Below are positions 30,737-39,480 of a stretch of 64,000 bases of DNA, one piece after another. Source of the stretch: CADEEN01 sp040384625 (lineage in GTDB: Bacteria > Pseudomonadota > Gammaproteobacteria > Burkholderiales > Burkholderiaceae_C); contig JAZKIW010000015.1 of NCBI GenBank assembly GCA_040384625.1, positions 1-64,000 on the forward strand, in the 5' to 3' direction. A program made the translations under genes and the position numbers. Position 1 is the stretch's first letter. The number at the start of each line of letters is the position of its first letter. The notes under the pieces were generated by a model. The model saw only the letters and a program-made list of their open reading frames with translations, was not told the origin of the DNA and did not search any database.

Positions 30737-31585
30737 GTGGCCGACTCCTTCATCCTCACCCTGTCCTGTCCCGACCGCGCCGGCATCGTCCATGCCGTGA
30801 CTGGCGTGCTCGCTGCCCACGGCGGCAACATCAGCGAAGCCGCGCAATTCAACGATCAGGCCACCGGCCTGTTCTTCATGCGAGTGCGCTTTGCGGCGCC
30901 CGGAGCCACGGTGGGTCAGCTGTCACCGGCGCTGGCTGACCTGGCCACGTCGATGGCCATGAAGTGGCAATTGCACGCCGCGCACGAGCGCATGCCGACG
31001 GTCATCATGGTCTCCAAGCTGGGCCACTGCCTGAACGACCTGCTGTTCCGCTACCGCAGCCAGCTGCTGCCGCTGGACATCCGTGCGATCGTCTCGAACC
31101 ACCGCGACTACTACCAGCTCGCGGCCTCGTACGACATTCCCTTCCACCACATCCCTGTCACGGCCGACACCAAGGCCCAGGCCGAAGCCAGGCTGCTGCA
31201 GATCGTCGAACAGGAAGGCGCCGAGCTGGTGGTCCTGGCGCGCTACATGCAGGTGCTGAGCAACGAGCTGTGCCGTGCGCTCGAAGGCCGGGCGATCAAC
31301 ATCCACCACTCCTTCCTGCCCAGCTTCAAGGGGGCGCGGCCGTACTGGCAGGCGCATGAACGCGGGGTCAAGATCATCGGTGCCACGGCGCATTACGTGA
31401 CCGCCGAACTCGACGAGGGCCCGATCATCGAGCAGGACATCGCGCGGGTGGACCACTCGAACGACCCGGGTGAACTGACCGCCATCGGCCGCGATGTCGA
31501 GAGCGCGGTTCTGGCGCGCGCCGTGACCTGGCACGCCCAGCGACGCGTGCTGCTCAACGGCCACAAGACGGTCGTCTTCAAGTAG
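30737..31585 (+). CDS. purU: Formyltetrahydrofolate deformylase
   Basis: A 282-residue PurU, hydrolysing 10-formyl-THF to THF and formate. The N-terminal ACT domain (MADSFILTLSCPDRAGIVHA) senses amino acids in relatives. The C-terminal formyltransferase-like domain has 'AINIHHSFLPSFKGARPYWQ' and 'IGATAHYVTAELDEGPIIEQ', with the Asn-His-Asp catalytic set. GTG 30737 gives the normal N-terminus; only a weak ribosome site precedes it. It is monocistronic, 75 bases from the divergent SulP gene, and followed by a remnant of an AraC regulator. Confidence 0.95.
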   Translation: MADSFILTLSCPDRAGIVHAVTGVLAAHGGNISEAAQFNDQATGLFFMRVRFAAPGATVGQLSPALADLATSMAMKWQLHAAHERMPTVIMVSKLGHCLNDLLFRYRSQLLPLDIRAIVSNHRDYYQLAASYDIPFHHIPVTADTKAQAEARLLQIVEQEGAELVVLARYMQVLSNELCRALEGRAINIHHSFLPSFKGARPYWQAHERGVKIIGATAHYVTAELDEGPIIEQDIARVDHSNDPGELTAIGRDVESAVLARAVTWHAQRRVLLNGHKTVVFK

Positions 31586-31648
31586 GCAACGTGGGCACCG
31601 ACGCGGCGACGACGACGAACTCGCCCGGGATCGCATAGCCGCCGCCCT

Positions 31649-31783
31649 GGCATAGCCGAAGATGTCGGCTACCAGACGGATGCGGCCTTCAGCCGGGCGT
31701 TCCGGCGCGAGTTCGGTGCACCACCGGCGGCCTGGCGGCGTCGCCAATCGACGGCGACTCCTGCGACAGAGATCACCCCCTGA
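31649..31783 (+). pseudogene. C-terminal remnant of an AraC-family regulator
   Basis: The frame through 31652-31783 reads 'IAEDVGYQTDAAFSRAFRRE' followed by 'FGAPPAAWRRR' and a stop at 31781-31783. This is the second helix-turn-helix of the AraC family (A-x-x-V-G-Y-x-S/T-x-x-x-F-x-R-x-F-K/R). No AraC-like sequence or start precedes it: upstream bases are the purU end and a short stretch with stops in two frames. The first HTH and the ligand domain are missing. It is therefore a decayed gene fragment of about 45 codons. Confidence 0.7.
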
Positions 31784-31808
31784 GGCGCTGTCTGGGCGCC
31801 GCGCCCCG

Positions 31809-32894
31809 TCAGGGCCGCAGCACCGTGCGCCCGCGCACACGTCCGGCGCGAAGCTCGTCGAGCGCCAGGGACGCCTGCGCCAGGGTGCGCGTCGTCAGCG
31901 GGAGGTCCGGCAGGTGTCCCTGCCGCGCAATGGCCATCAGTGCCTGCATTTCGGCCAGGCTGCCGACGTAGGAGCCGAGCACGCTGACGGCCTTCATCGA
32001 CACCATCGCCGGCATGATCGGCGTGGCGCCGCCGTAGAGGCCGACGCAGACCAGGCGACCCCCCTTGCGCAGCACGCCGAAGCCGAAGGCGAAGCTGGCT
32101 GCGGCGCCGACGAAGTCGATGGCGGCGGCCACGCCACCGGTGCTGGCCTTGACCAGCGCGCGGGCGGCACCGTCGGCATTCGGGTCAATGACCTCGCTGG
32201 CGCCGGCCTCGCGCGCCAGATCCCACTTGCCGTGGTCGACCTCGGCGACAACCAGTCTCGCCGCCGGCACCACTTCGCGCGCCAGCCGGATGCCCGACAG
32301 GCCGACGCCGCCGGCGCCGATGATCAGCAGCACGTCGTTGGCGCCGAGCGGTGCGACTTTTTTCAAGGCGCCGAACGCAGTGAGACCGGCGCAGGCATAG
32401 GTGCAGGCTTGCGCCTCGGACAGCGGGTCGAAGGCCAGCAGGTACTTCGGGTGTGGCACCAGCACGTGGTCGGCAAAACCACCGTCACGGTGCGCACCAA
32501 GGGCACGCGGTGCCGCGCACAGGTGTTCGTTGCCGGTGGCGCAGAGCGAGCACGCGCCGCAACCAATCCAGGGGTAGACGACGCGGCGTGCGCCGACCGC
32601 GGTATCACCCGCGTCGGGTCCCACGGCCACCACCGTGCCGGCGATCTCGTGGCCGAGCGTGCGCGGTAATTGCATCGAGCGTGTCAGGTCCAGGCGGGTG
32701 TCGCCGCCGAGGTCGAAGTAACCGTCCTGCAGGTGCAGGTCGCTGTGGCAGACACCGCAGGCATCGACGCGCAACAGCAGCTCGCTGCCCTGCGGTTGCG
32801 GTGTCTCGTGCAGTACCTGCGCCAGGGGCTTTCCGAAGGCTTCGAGTTGATGACTGAGCATGGCGCTCATGGCGCTGGCGCCGGCCGCACTCAC
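31809..32894 (-). CDS. Zinc-dependent alcohol dehydrogenase (MDR family)
   Basis: A 361-residue medium-chain dehydrogenase. Catalytic zinc: 'CGVCHSDLH' and 'LGHEIAGTV'. Structural zinc: four cysteines in 'CGACSLCATGNEHLC'. NAD(P) binding: 'LLIIGAGGVGLSGIRLAREV'. GTG 32894 overlaps the stop of the livF-type gene (GTGA), so it is the last gene of the minus-strand benzoate operon. No alcohol step is part of the standard box pathway; it might act on an aldehyde or alcohol shunt, on the ring-cleavage semialdehyde, or on benzyl alcohol. Starts at 32870 or 32861 are alternatives. Confidence 0.85.
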   Translation of the reverse strand: MSAAGASAMSAMLSHQLEAFGKPLAQVLHETPQPQGSELLLRVDACGVCHSDLHLQDGYFDLGGDTRLDLTRSMQLPRTLGHEIAGTVVAVGPDAGDTAVGARRVVYPWIGCGACSLCATGNEHLCAAPRALGAHRDGGFADHVLVPHPKYLLAFDPLSEAQACTYACAGLTAFGALKKVAPLGANDVLLIIGAGGVGLSGIRLAREVVPAARLVVAEVDHGKWDLAREAGASEVIDPNADGAARALVKASTGGVAAAIDFVGAAASFAFGFGVLRKGGRLVCVGLYGGATPIMPAMVSMKAVSVLGSYVGSLAEMQALMAIARQGHLPDLPLTTRTLAQASLALDELRAGRVRGRTVLRP

Positions 32895-33610
32895 ACGCCC
32901 AGGTAGGCGGCGAGTTCGGCGCTCTGGCGCAGAGTGGCTGAGGCGCCGGATAGTACGACGCTGCCCTTTTGCAGCACCAGCGCGCGATCGCTCTGCGCCA
33001 GGACCTTGCGGTAGTCGCGGTCGACGATCAGGGTCGCGATGCCGCTGGCACGAATCTGGTCGATGACGCGCCAGATTTCCGCCACGATCAACGGCGCCAG
33101 GCCTTCGGTGGCTTCGTCCAGGATCACCAGCGACGGGTGGGTCATCAGCGCACGGCCGATCGACAGCATCTGCTGCTCGCCGCCCGAGAGTTGTGCACCG
33201 AGGTGGTCGAGGCGCTCGGCCAGGCGCGGGAACGTCGCCAGCACGCGTTCGCGCGACCAGTCGTTGCGTCCGTCGCGGCCGGGGCGCGCGGCCATCACCA
33301 GGTTCTCGCGCACCGAGAGGTTGGGGAAGATGCCGCGACCTTCGGGCACATAGGCCACGCCGGCGCGCGACACCGCATGCGGCCGCGCTTTCGACATGTC
33401 CTTGCCGAACAGCCTGATCTGTCCGTCACGCTGTGCCACATGACCGAGCAGGGTGCGGATCAAGGTGCTCTTGCCCATGCCGTTGCGCCCGAGCAGGCCG
33501 ACCGTCTCGCCGCGGCCGATCTGCAGGTCGACACCGTGCAGCACATGGCTCGAGCCGTACCAGGCGTGGATGCCGCGGGCGTCGAGGATCGATTCCGTTG
33601 CTGCCGCCAT
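32891..33610 (-). CDS. livF: LivF-like ABC transporter ATPase
   Basis: A 239-residue ATPase of the branched-chain amino acid/aromatic acid type. Walker A 'LLGRNGMGKSTLIRTL', the LivF-specific 'GVAYVPEGRGIFPNLSVREN', signature 'LSGGEQQMLSIGRAL' and Walker B 'LVILDEATEGLAP' are clear. The usual H-loop His appears as Asp in 'TLIVDRDYRKVL' (LivF proteins normally read VEQN or VEHD here), which is unusual. ATG 33610 is one base after the livG-type stop. In this setting the transporter most likely imports benzoate or a related acid. Confidence 0.85.
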   Translation of the reverse strand: MAAATESILDARGIHAWYGSSHVLHGVDLQIGRGETVGLLGRNGMGKSTLIRTLLGHVAQRDGQIRLFGKDMSKARPHAVSRAGVAYVPEGRGIFPNLSVRENLVMAARPGRDGRNDWSRERVLATFPRLAERLDHLGAQLSGGEQQMLSIGRALMTHPSLVILDEATEGLAPLIVAEIWRVIDQIRASGIATLIVDRDYRKVLAQSDRALVLQKGSVVLSGASATLRQSAELAAYLGV

Positions 33611-33611
33611 G

Positions 33612-34364
33612 TCAATGTCCACCGAGGTAGGCCGCCTGGACGGCCGGACTCGAGCGCACCGCCTCCGGCGCATCACAGGCGATCACGCTGCCGTTGACCA
33701 TCACCGTGATGCGGTCGGCGATGCGGAACACGGCGTCCATGTCGTGCTCAACGAGCAGGATCGCGTGGCTGGCCTTCAACTCGGCCAGCAGGGCCAGCAT
33801 GCGGTCGGTCTCCTCGGCGCCCATGCCGGCCAGCGGCTCGTCGAGCAGGAGCACCTGCGGCGCGGTGGCCAGGCACATCGCGATCTCGAGCTGGCGCTTC
33901 TGGCCGTGCGACAACAGCCCTGCGCTGCGCGACAAGAGAGCACTCAGGCCGGCACGTTCGGCGGCGGCATGTGCAGCCGGCACGCTGTCGGGGCAACGGT
34001 CTGCAGCGCTCCACCAGCGCCATGGCTTCTGCGCGTGGGCCTGAGCGGCGAGGCGGCAGTTCTCGAAGACCGTGAAGCTCGGGAAGATCGTGTTGCGCTG
34101 GTAGCTGCGCCCCAGGCCGCTGCGCGCGCGGCGAGGCTGGGTCCAGGCGGTGACATCGTGGCCGAGCAACTCGACCGTGCCAGACGAGGGATCGATTTCG
34201 CCCGACAGAATGTTGATCAGGGTCGACTTGCCGGCGCCATTGGTTCCGATCACCGCGTGCACCTCGCCGCGTCCGAGATCGATCGACACCCCGTCCACGG
34301 CCACCAGGCCACCCCAACGGCGCGTGATGTCGCGCCCGCGCAGCAGGATCTGTTCGTCACGCAT
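33612..34364 (-). CDS. livG: LivG-like ABC transporter ATPase
   Basis: A 250-residue ATPase of the LivG kind. Walker A 'IGTNGAGKSTLINILSGE', the LivG motif 'RSGLGRSYQRNTIFPSFTVF', an altered signature 'LSHGQKRQLEIAMCLA', Walker B 'QVLLLDEPLAGMGAEE' and H-loop 'ILLVEHDMDAVF'. The ATG at 34364 overlaps the end of the livM-type gene by 8 bases and fits the family N-terminus better than 34391. It pairs with the LivF-like ATPase. Confidence 0.88.
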   Translation of the reverse strand: MRDEQILLRGRDITRRWGGLVAVDGVSIDLGRGEVHAVIGTNGAGKSTLINILSGEIDPSSGTVELLGHDVTAWTQPRRARSGLGRSYQRNTIFPSFTVFENCRLAAQAHAQKPWRWWSAADRCPDSVPAAHAAAERAGLSALLSRSAGLLSHGQKRQLEIAMCLATAPQVLLLDEPLAGMGAEETDRMLALLAELKASHAILLVEHDMDAVFRIADRITVMVNGSVIACDAPEAVRSSPAVQAAYLGGH

Positions 34365-35349
34365 CGCCGGGCTCCTTGGCGAGCCTGGCACCGAACAGGC
34401 GTTCGCGCAGCTGAGCGCTCACGCCGACCAGCCCCCACGGCAGCAGGGCCACGCTGGCGATGATCGTCAGCCCGAGCCCGAGGTGCCAGTGCTTGGCGAA
34501 GTTGCCGAAGATCGCTTCGCTCTGGAAGAATTCCTGCAGCAAGGCGAAGGCGAAGGCACCGATCAGCGCGCCGCGCAGATGGCCCAGGCCACCGAGGATG
34601 ATCATGATCAGCACGGCGCCCGACAGGTGCCAGCCGAGCAGCTCCGGATTCACGGCCCCGTCCTTGACCGCGAACAGGAAGCCTGCCAGGCCGGCGATGC
34701 CGCCCGAGATCGTGAATGCAGCGAGCTTGTAGGGGTAGGTCGAGAAGCCCGTCGCGCGCATGCGCTGCTCGTTGGCCTTGATGCCGGCCAGTGCACGGCC
34801 AAAGCGCGAGCGCAGCAACACGGCGAGGAAGCCGAACACCAGGGCCAGGCAGGCGAGGGTGAAGGCGTAGAGCACGAGCGGCTTGTCGAGCTCGATCAGG
34901 GCGCCGAGCACCGGCTTGGCGTTCAGGTAGATGCCGTCGGTGCCGCCCCCCAGCGGCGTGTCGTGCACCACGTAGTAGGCCATCTGTGCGAAGGCCAGCG
35001 TGACCATGATGAAGTAGACCCCCTTGGTGCGCAGCGACAGCGCGCCGACGACCAGCGCATAAGCGGCCGCCGCCATCACGCACACGGGCAGCAACCAGGC
35101 GAGAGACGCCGACTCACTCTGCGGCGACAGCAGCACGGTGGCATAGGCGCCAATGCCGAAGAACGCCGCCTGGCCGAAGCACACCAGGCCGGTGCTGCCA
35201 ACCAGCAGTTCGAGGCTGAGCGCGAACACCGCGTAGACCATGATCTTGGTCACCAGGTCGACGCCGAACTTGCCGGCGATAAACGGGTACAGCGCCAACG
35301 CAGCAAAGGCCAGGATGACGAAGACGAGCTTGCTCTTGTCGCCGCTCAT
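34357..35349 (-). CDS. livM: LivM-like ABC transporter permease
   Basis: A 330-residue permease with about ten hydrophobic helices. 'LELLVGSTGLVCFGQAAFFG' and 'SRFGRALAGIKANEQRMRAT' (the cytoplasmic EAA-like loop) are hallmarks of LivM. 'GGLGHLRGALIGAFAFALLQ' is the second conserved region. ATG 35349 overlaps the stop of a 43-codon frame that separates it from livH. It forms the membrane channel with the LivH-like protein. Confidence 0.88.
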   Translation of the reverse strand: MSGDKSKLVFVILAFAALALYPFIAGKFGVDLVTKIMVYAVFALSLELLVGSTGLVCFGQAAFFGIGAYATVLLSPQSESASLAWLLPVCVMAAAAYALVVGALSLRTKGVYFIMVTLAFAQMAYYVVHDTPLGGGTDGIYLNAKPVLGALIELDKPLVLYAFTLACLALVFGFLAVLLRSRFGRALAGIKANEQRMRATGFSTYPYKLAAFTISGGIAGLAGFLFAVKDGAVNPELLGWHLSGAVLIMIILGGLGHLRGALIGAFAFALLQEFFQSEAIFGNFAKHWHLGLGLTIIASVALLPWGLVGVSAQLRERLFGARLAKEPGDA

Positions 35350-35477
35350 GAGCGCCCTTCCAAGCAAACGCCGCGCAACCGGCTCCGCCGGGCCGCTGGC
35401 GTTGCCCCAAGGCGCAGAAGGCGACTTCCAGGCGCCAGGGGGAGCAGCTCAGCCGCTTCAAAGTTGGTCATACTCAT
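35346..35477 (-). CDS. 43-codon frame bridging livH and livM
   Basis: ATG 35477 overlaps the livH stop (ATGA) and the TGA at 35346-35348 overlaps the livM start (ATGA), so the frame fits exactly between the two genes. The product (MSMTNFEAAELLPLAPGS..., Leu/Arg-rich) resembles no family I know. The DNA contains small GC-rich inverted repeats, such as CCGGC-TCC-GCCGG near 35378, reminiscent of interspersed palindromes in Burkholderiales. It could be a translated coupling peptide or simply a repeat element that happens to be open. Coordinates overlap both neighbours. Confidence 0.35.
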   Translation of the reverse strand: MSMTNFEAAELLPLAPGSRLLRLGATPAARRSRLRGVCLEGRS

Positions 35478-36355
35478 CCTGCCTTGAAGAGACCGTCCGG
35501 TCTCCACAGCAGGATCAGCGCCATCAGCACGTAGACCAGAACGCCGGCGGCCTGCGGCAGGAAGACCTTGCCGAAGGTGTCGACGATGCCGATCAGGATC
35601 GAGGCCAGCAGCGCGCCACGAATCGAGCCGATGCCGCCGATGACGACGACGACGAAGCAGATGATCAGGACCGTGCTGCCCATGCCCGGGTAGACCGAGG
35701 ACACCGGTGCGGCGACCATCCCGGCGAGCACGGCGATCGCGACGCCGGCCGCGAACACCACGCGGTACAGGAACTTGATGTCGACGCCGAGCGACTGCAC
35801 CATCTCGCGGTTCGTGCTGCCGGCGCGGATCATCATCCCCAGCCGGGTGCGCGTGAAAACGAAGTACATGCCGAGCGCGAGCGCCAGACACACGCCCGAG
35901 ATGAAGAGGCGGTAGACCGGGTAGGTCATCATGTCGCCGAGCGGCAGCGTGCCGGCCAGCAGCGGGGGTGGCGCGACGCCGTGCACGTCGTCACCCACGA
36001 TCAGGCTGCGCAGTTCCTCGAAGACCAGGATCAGGCCGTAGGTCATCAGCACCTGCTGCAGGTGCTCGCGCTCGTAGAGGAAGCTGAAGAAAGCCCACTC
36101 CAGCAAGTAGCCGAGCAGGACCGCGAGAACCAAGCCCACCAGGAGCGTCGAGAAGAAGCCGCCGCCGAAGGTTGCGGCGACGAAGGGCGCCAGCGCATAG
36201 GCCATGTAGGCGCCGATCATGTAGAAGCTGCCGTGCGCCAGATTGATGACACCCATGATGCCGAAGATCAGGGTCAGGCCCGAAGCGACCAGGAACAGCA
36301 GCAGACCGTACTGCAGCGCGTTCAGGCACTGGATCAGGAAGGTGGCGAGGGTCAT
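35474..36355 (-). CDS. livH: LivH-like ABC transporter permease
   Basis: A 293-residue permease with about eight helices. Diagnostic segments: 'LLFLVASGLTLIFGIMGVIN' followed by 'LAHGSFYMIGAY', then 'RLGMMIRAGSTNREMVQSLG' and 'GGIGSIRGALLASILIGIVD'. ATG 36355 overlaps the hydrolase stop (ATGA). It is the first transporter gene of the bclA operon. The periplasmic binding protein that normally accompanies LivHMGF is absent from the operon and from the window. Confidence 0.9.
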   Translation of the reverse strand: MTLATFLIQCLNALQYGLLLFLVASGLTLIFGIMGVINLAHGSFYMIGAYMAYALAPFVAATFGGGFFSTLLVGLVLAVLLGYLLEWAFFSFLYEREHLQQVLMTYGLILVFEELRSLIVGDDVHGVAPPPLLAGTLPLGDMMTYPVYRLFISGVCLALALGMYFVFTRTRLGMMIRAGSTNREMVQSLGVDIKFLYRVVFAAGVAIAVLAGMVAAPVSSVYPGMGSTVLIICFVVVVIGGIGSIRGALLASILIGIVDTFGKVFLPQAAGVLVYVLMALILLWRPDGLFKAG

Positions 36356-37173
36356 CGGCGATCTTGTTGTTGGACGAACTCGGCGACGGCCTCGATCAAT
36401 GCGTCCGGCTGGTCACGGTGCGGCGAGTGCCGGCAATCGGGCAGCTCGAGCAGCCGTGTCTGAGGCAGGCGCCGCGCGATGCCGTGGATCTGTTCGAGTG
36501 TGCCGTACTCGTCGTCCAGGCCCTGCACCGCCAGCAGGGGGCAGCGGATGGTCTCGAGCTCGTGTTCGATCGACCAAGCCTTGAAAGGCGGGTGCAACCA
36601 GATGTCGTTCCAGCCCCAGAAGGCTGAATCGGGGTCATCGTGGTGCTTGGACAGGCGCTCGCGCAGGTCGCCTTCCAGATAGGCATCGCGCGCCTGCGCG
36701 ATGCTCGACACGGCGATGTCCTCGACCATGATGTGCGGGGCCAGCAGGACGGCGCCCGCGACGCGCGCGGGCCAGGCGGCGGCGTAGAGCAGGGCGATCG
36801 AGGCCCCGTCACTGTGGCCGAACAGCCAGAGCGGCTGATCGGCGCGATCGACGCCGAGCGCCGCCAGCAAAGCAGGCAACACTTCGTGGGCCTGGCGATG
36901 CAGAAAATCCACGCCCCAGGCTTCCTCGCCATCGCGCGGCGTCGAGCGGCCATAGCCGGGGCGCGAATACACCAGGCCACGGCAGCCCACCGCCGCGCAC
37001 AGCTGGTCCGGAAAGTCCTTCCACAGCGAGAGCGAGCCCAGGCCTTCGTGCAGGAACACCATCAACGGCAAGTTCGGGTCGGGTGGACCGACCCAGCGGT
37101 GCTCGATGCGCACGGGCCGGTCGCACCACTGCAACTCGACGTGCGTGGCGCGCTGTTCTGCCGTCGGCGTCAT
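36352..37173 (-). CDS. Alpha/beta hydrolase in the benzoate operon
   Basis: A 273-residue alpha/beta hydrolase. The nucleophile elbow is 'LFGHSDGAS', the acid is probably in 'QGLDDEYGT' and the base is His in 'LPDCRHSPHRDQPD'. 'VFLHEGLGSLSLWKDFPDQL' forms the oxyanion-hole region. Homologues occur inside box clusters and may cleave stray CoA esters or lactones formed from the epoxide; this role is inference from context. ATG 37173 overlaps the previous stop (ATGA) and the stop overlaps livH, so expression is tightly coupled. Confidence 0.85.
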   Translation of the reverse strand: MTPTAEQRATHVELQWCDRPVRIEHRWVGPPDPNLPLMVFLHEGLGSLSLWKDFPDQLCAAVGCRGLVYSRPGYGRSTPRDGEEAWGVDFLHRQAHEVLPALLAALGVDRADQPLWLFGHSDGASIALLYAAAWPARVAGAVLLAPHIMVEDIAVSSIAQARDAYLEGDLRERLSKHHDDPDSAFWGWNDIWLHPPFKAWSIEHELETIRCPLLAVQGLDDEYGTLEQIHGIARRLPQTRLLELPDCRHSPHRDQPDALIEAVAEFVQQQDRR

Positions 37174-37760
37174 TGCGTCGGCTTCACTCCGTTGGTGCTG
37201 ACCTGCACGCGTGCAGCGGTCAGCTTGCCCTCGGCATCCCGTCGGGCGGCGATGAAGATGGTTTCGCCGGGCTTGATGTCGGCGCGCGTGCCTGGAACCG
37301 CCTGCGACATCGGTGTGCCGGCCGGCACCAGCACCTTCACGTTGCCGTCGCCGTGGTTGAGCATCAACTCGGTGCCATTGGTCGACACCATCTGGCCTTC
37401 GAGCGCGGCATTGGTCATCGTCGATTCCGGCTGCAGGTCGAAAACCGACAGGCCCAGGCGCGCCGTCGGCGGGATCGGTCGCACGTCGATGGCGACCAGC
37501 TGGCCGTCGCGCTTCACGGTGGTGACGCCGAGCACGGTGCCCGGCTTGGCATCGGCCAGCGTGAATGCCTTGGTGCCCGAGACGTTGACGTTCTCGGGCA
37601 GCGCCACCTCGACCGCCCTGCCTTCCCGTGTCGCGACGGCGATGGTCTTGCCGTCGAAGGCAGTGACGGCGCCACGGATGTTGCTGGTCTGTTGGGACCA
37701 CGCGGCTGGCACGCTGCCGCAGAGCAGCGCAATCGAGAGCGAACGGATCAGGAGCTTCAT
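37170..37760 (-). CDS. Periplasmic hypothetical protein in the benzoate operon
   Basis: A 196-residue exported protein: signal peptide 'MKLLIRSLSIALLCGSVPAA' followed by WSQ. The mature part has repeated beta-rich units ('IRGAVTAFDGKTIAVATREG', 'VLVPAGTPMSQAVPG', 'GETIFIAARRDAEGKLTAAR') that resemble OB-fold/DUF5666-like domains. It is not a periplasmic binding protein, although it occupies the place where one might be expected between bclA and the permease genes. ATG 37760 lies 37 bases after the bclA stop. Function unknown. Confidence 0.7.
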   Translation of the reverse strand: MKLLIRSLSIALLCGSVPAAWSQQTSNIRGAVTAFDGKTIAVATREGRAVEVALPENVNVSGTKAFTLADAKPGTVLGVTTVKRDGQLVAIDVRPIPPTARLGLSVFDLQPESTMTNAALEGQMVSTNGTELMLNHGDGNVKVLVPAGTPMSQAVPGTRADIKPGETIFIAARRDAEGKLTAARVQVSTNGVKPTQ

Positions 37761-37797
37761 CGGGTGGGGCCTCGTCAATGTTGCAGCGTTTAAGGAA

Positions 37798-39381
37798 TCA
37801 GCCTGACTGTGCCTCACGTTCGCGCAACTTGAAACGCTGGATCTTCCCTGTCGCCGTCTTCGGCAGGTCGCTGACGAACTCGATCAGGCGCGGGTACTTG
37901 TAGGGCGCGAGCTTGTCCTTGACGAAGGCCTTCAACTCGGCCTCGCTGGCCTGCCCGCCCGGTGTCAGGACGACGAAGGCCTTGGTCTTGGTCAGGCCCT
38001 CGGCATCGGGCACGCCGATCACCGCGGCCTCCAGCACGGCCGGGTGCTGAACCAGGGTGGCCTCGACCTCGAACGGCGAGACATAGATCCCGCTGACCTT
38101 GAGCATGTCGTCGCTGCGCCCGCTGTAGGTGTAGGTGCCGTCGGCGTTCTTGACGTATTTGTCGCCGCTCTTCGTCCAGCCGCCCTGGAAAGTGTCGCGC
38201 GACTTTTCGCGGTTGCCCCAGTACATCAGCGCGGCGGACGGGCCGTGGATGTAGAGGTCGCCCGTCTCGCCGTCCGCAACCGGCCGGCCGTCGTCACCTC
38301 GCAGCTCTATTTCGTAGCCGGGCACAGGCCAGCCAGTGGTGCCATAGCGCACCTCACCGGGACGGTTGGACAGGAAGATGTGCAGCATCTCGGTCGAGCC
38401 GATGCCGTCGACGATGTCGACGCCGAAGTGCGCTGTGAAGCGCCTGCCGACGTCGGCAGGCAGGGCCTCGCCCGCGGACGAGACCAGGCGCAAGGCCACC
38501 TCGGCACGCGCCGGCAGGGCGGGGTGGGCGAGCATGCCGGCGAAGCCCGTCGGCGCGCCGAAGAAGGCCGTCGGCTTGACGCCGCCGACTTCACCGCGCA
38601 GGCGGCGAAAGCTCGCCTCGGGGGTCGGCCGCTCTGCCATCAGCAGCACCGTGGCGCCGACGCTGAGAGGGAAGCTCAACGCATTGCCCAGGCCATAAGC
38701 GAAGAACAGCTTCGCGGCCGAGAAGCAGACATCGTCTGCGCGCAAGCCCAGCACGCGGGTGCCGTACAGCTCGGCCGTCCAGTAGGCGTTGGCGTGCGAG
38801 TGCACGGTGCCCTTGGGGCGGCCGGTCGAGCCTGATGAATAGAGCCAGAACGCCGGGTCGTCGGCCTGGGTCGCGGCAGCTGTGGCCAGTGCTTCGTGAG
38901 CGCCGACGAAGGCTTCGAACTCGACCTCGGCCGGGCCCAGCGGCGCGACGGGGCGCGAGACGACGACCTGGCGCACCTCGTGATCGGCCTTGGTCAGCGC
39001 CGTCGTCAAGGCCGGCAGCAGGGCGCCACTCACCAGCACGGCCTGCGCGCGCGAGTGCTCCAGCATGTAGGCATAGTCGTCGGCGGTCAGCAGGGTGTTG
39101 ACGGCCACCGGCACCAGACCAGCGAACAGCGCGCCGAGAAAACCCACCGGCCAGGGATTGCTGTCCTGCATCAGCAGCAGCACGCGCTCCTCACGACGCA
39201 AGCCGAGCGCGCGCAGCGCGGCGGCCATGCAGCGCACCTGCAGATCCAACTCGCCATAGCTCAGGATGCCCAGGTCGTCGATGAACGCGGCCTTCGTCGG
39301 GCGCCCGACATTGCGCTCGAGCAGGTGCTGCGCGAAGTTGAAGCGCGCCGGGGGTGGCGCAAGGTCCGTTGTCGAGGTCAT
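37798..39381 (-). CDS. bclA: Benzoate-CoA ligase
   Basis: A 527-residue acyl-CoA synthetase that makes benzoyl-CoA from benzoate, ATP and CoA. The AMP-binding P-loop is 'LYSSGSTGRPKGTVHSH'. 'AKLFFAYGLGNALSFPLSVG' and 'GIGSTEMLHIFLSNRPGEVR' are characteristic of benzoate-CoA ligases. The C-terminal lysine lies in 'LPKTATGKIQRFKLRE'. ATG 39381 is chosen by homology; upstream residues are unlike the family. A good minus-strand promoter (TTGACA-17-TATCGT) lies 71-99 bases upstream and diverges from boxR. It opens an eight-gene operon ending with the alcohol dehydrogenase. Confidence 0.93.
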   Translation of the reverse strand: MTSTTDLAPPPARFNFAQHLLERNVGRPTKAAFIDDLGILSYGELDLQVRCMAAALRALGLRREERVLLLMQDSNPWPVGFLGALFAGLVPVAVNTLLTADDYAYMLEHSRAQAVLVSGALLPALTTALTKADHEVRQVVVSRPVAPLGPAEVEFEAFVGAHEALATAAATQADDPAFWLYSSGSTGRPKGTVHSHANAYWTAELYGTRVLGLRADDVCFSAAKLFFAYGLGNALSFPLSVGATVLLMAERPTPEASFRRLRGEVGGVKPTAFFGAPTGFAGMLAHPALPARAEVALRLVSSAGEALPADVGRRFTAHFGVDIVDGIGSTEMLHIFLSNRPGEVRYGTTGWPVPGYEIELRGDDGRPVADGETGDLYIHGPSAALMYWGNREKSRDTFQGGWTKSGDKYVKNADGTYTYSGRSDDMLKVSGIYVSPFEVEATLVQHPAVLEAAVIGVPDAEGLTKTKAFVVLTPGGQASEAELKAFVKDKLAPYKYPRLIEFVSDLPKTATGKIQRFKLREREAQSG

Positions 39382-39451
39382 TCGAGTCTCCAGCGGGCAC
39401 CGTGCAACTGGCTTGCGCAAGGACGGCGTATGAATTATTGTGCTCACTTGA

Positions 39452-39480
39452 ACGATAAAACTGGTGAGACACTGTGTCAA
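39452..39480 (-). promoter_or_regulatory. Promoter of the bclA operon
   Basis: On the minus strand TTGACA (39480 to 39475) and TATCGT (39457 to 39452) are 17 bases apart. The predicted start is near 39445, giving a leader of about 64 bases. The -35 overlaps the boxR start codon (GTG 39474) and touches a TGCA-type operator candidate, so BoxR could control both directions. Confidence 0.65.
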
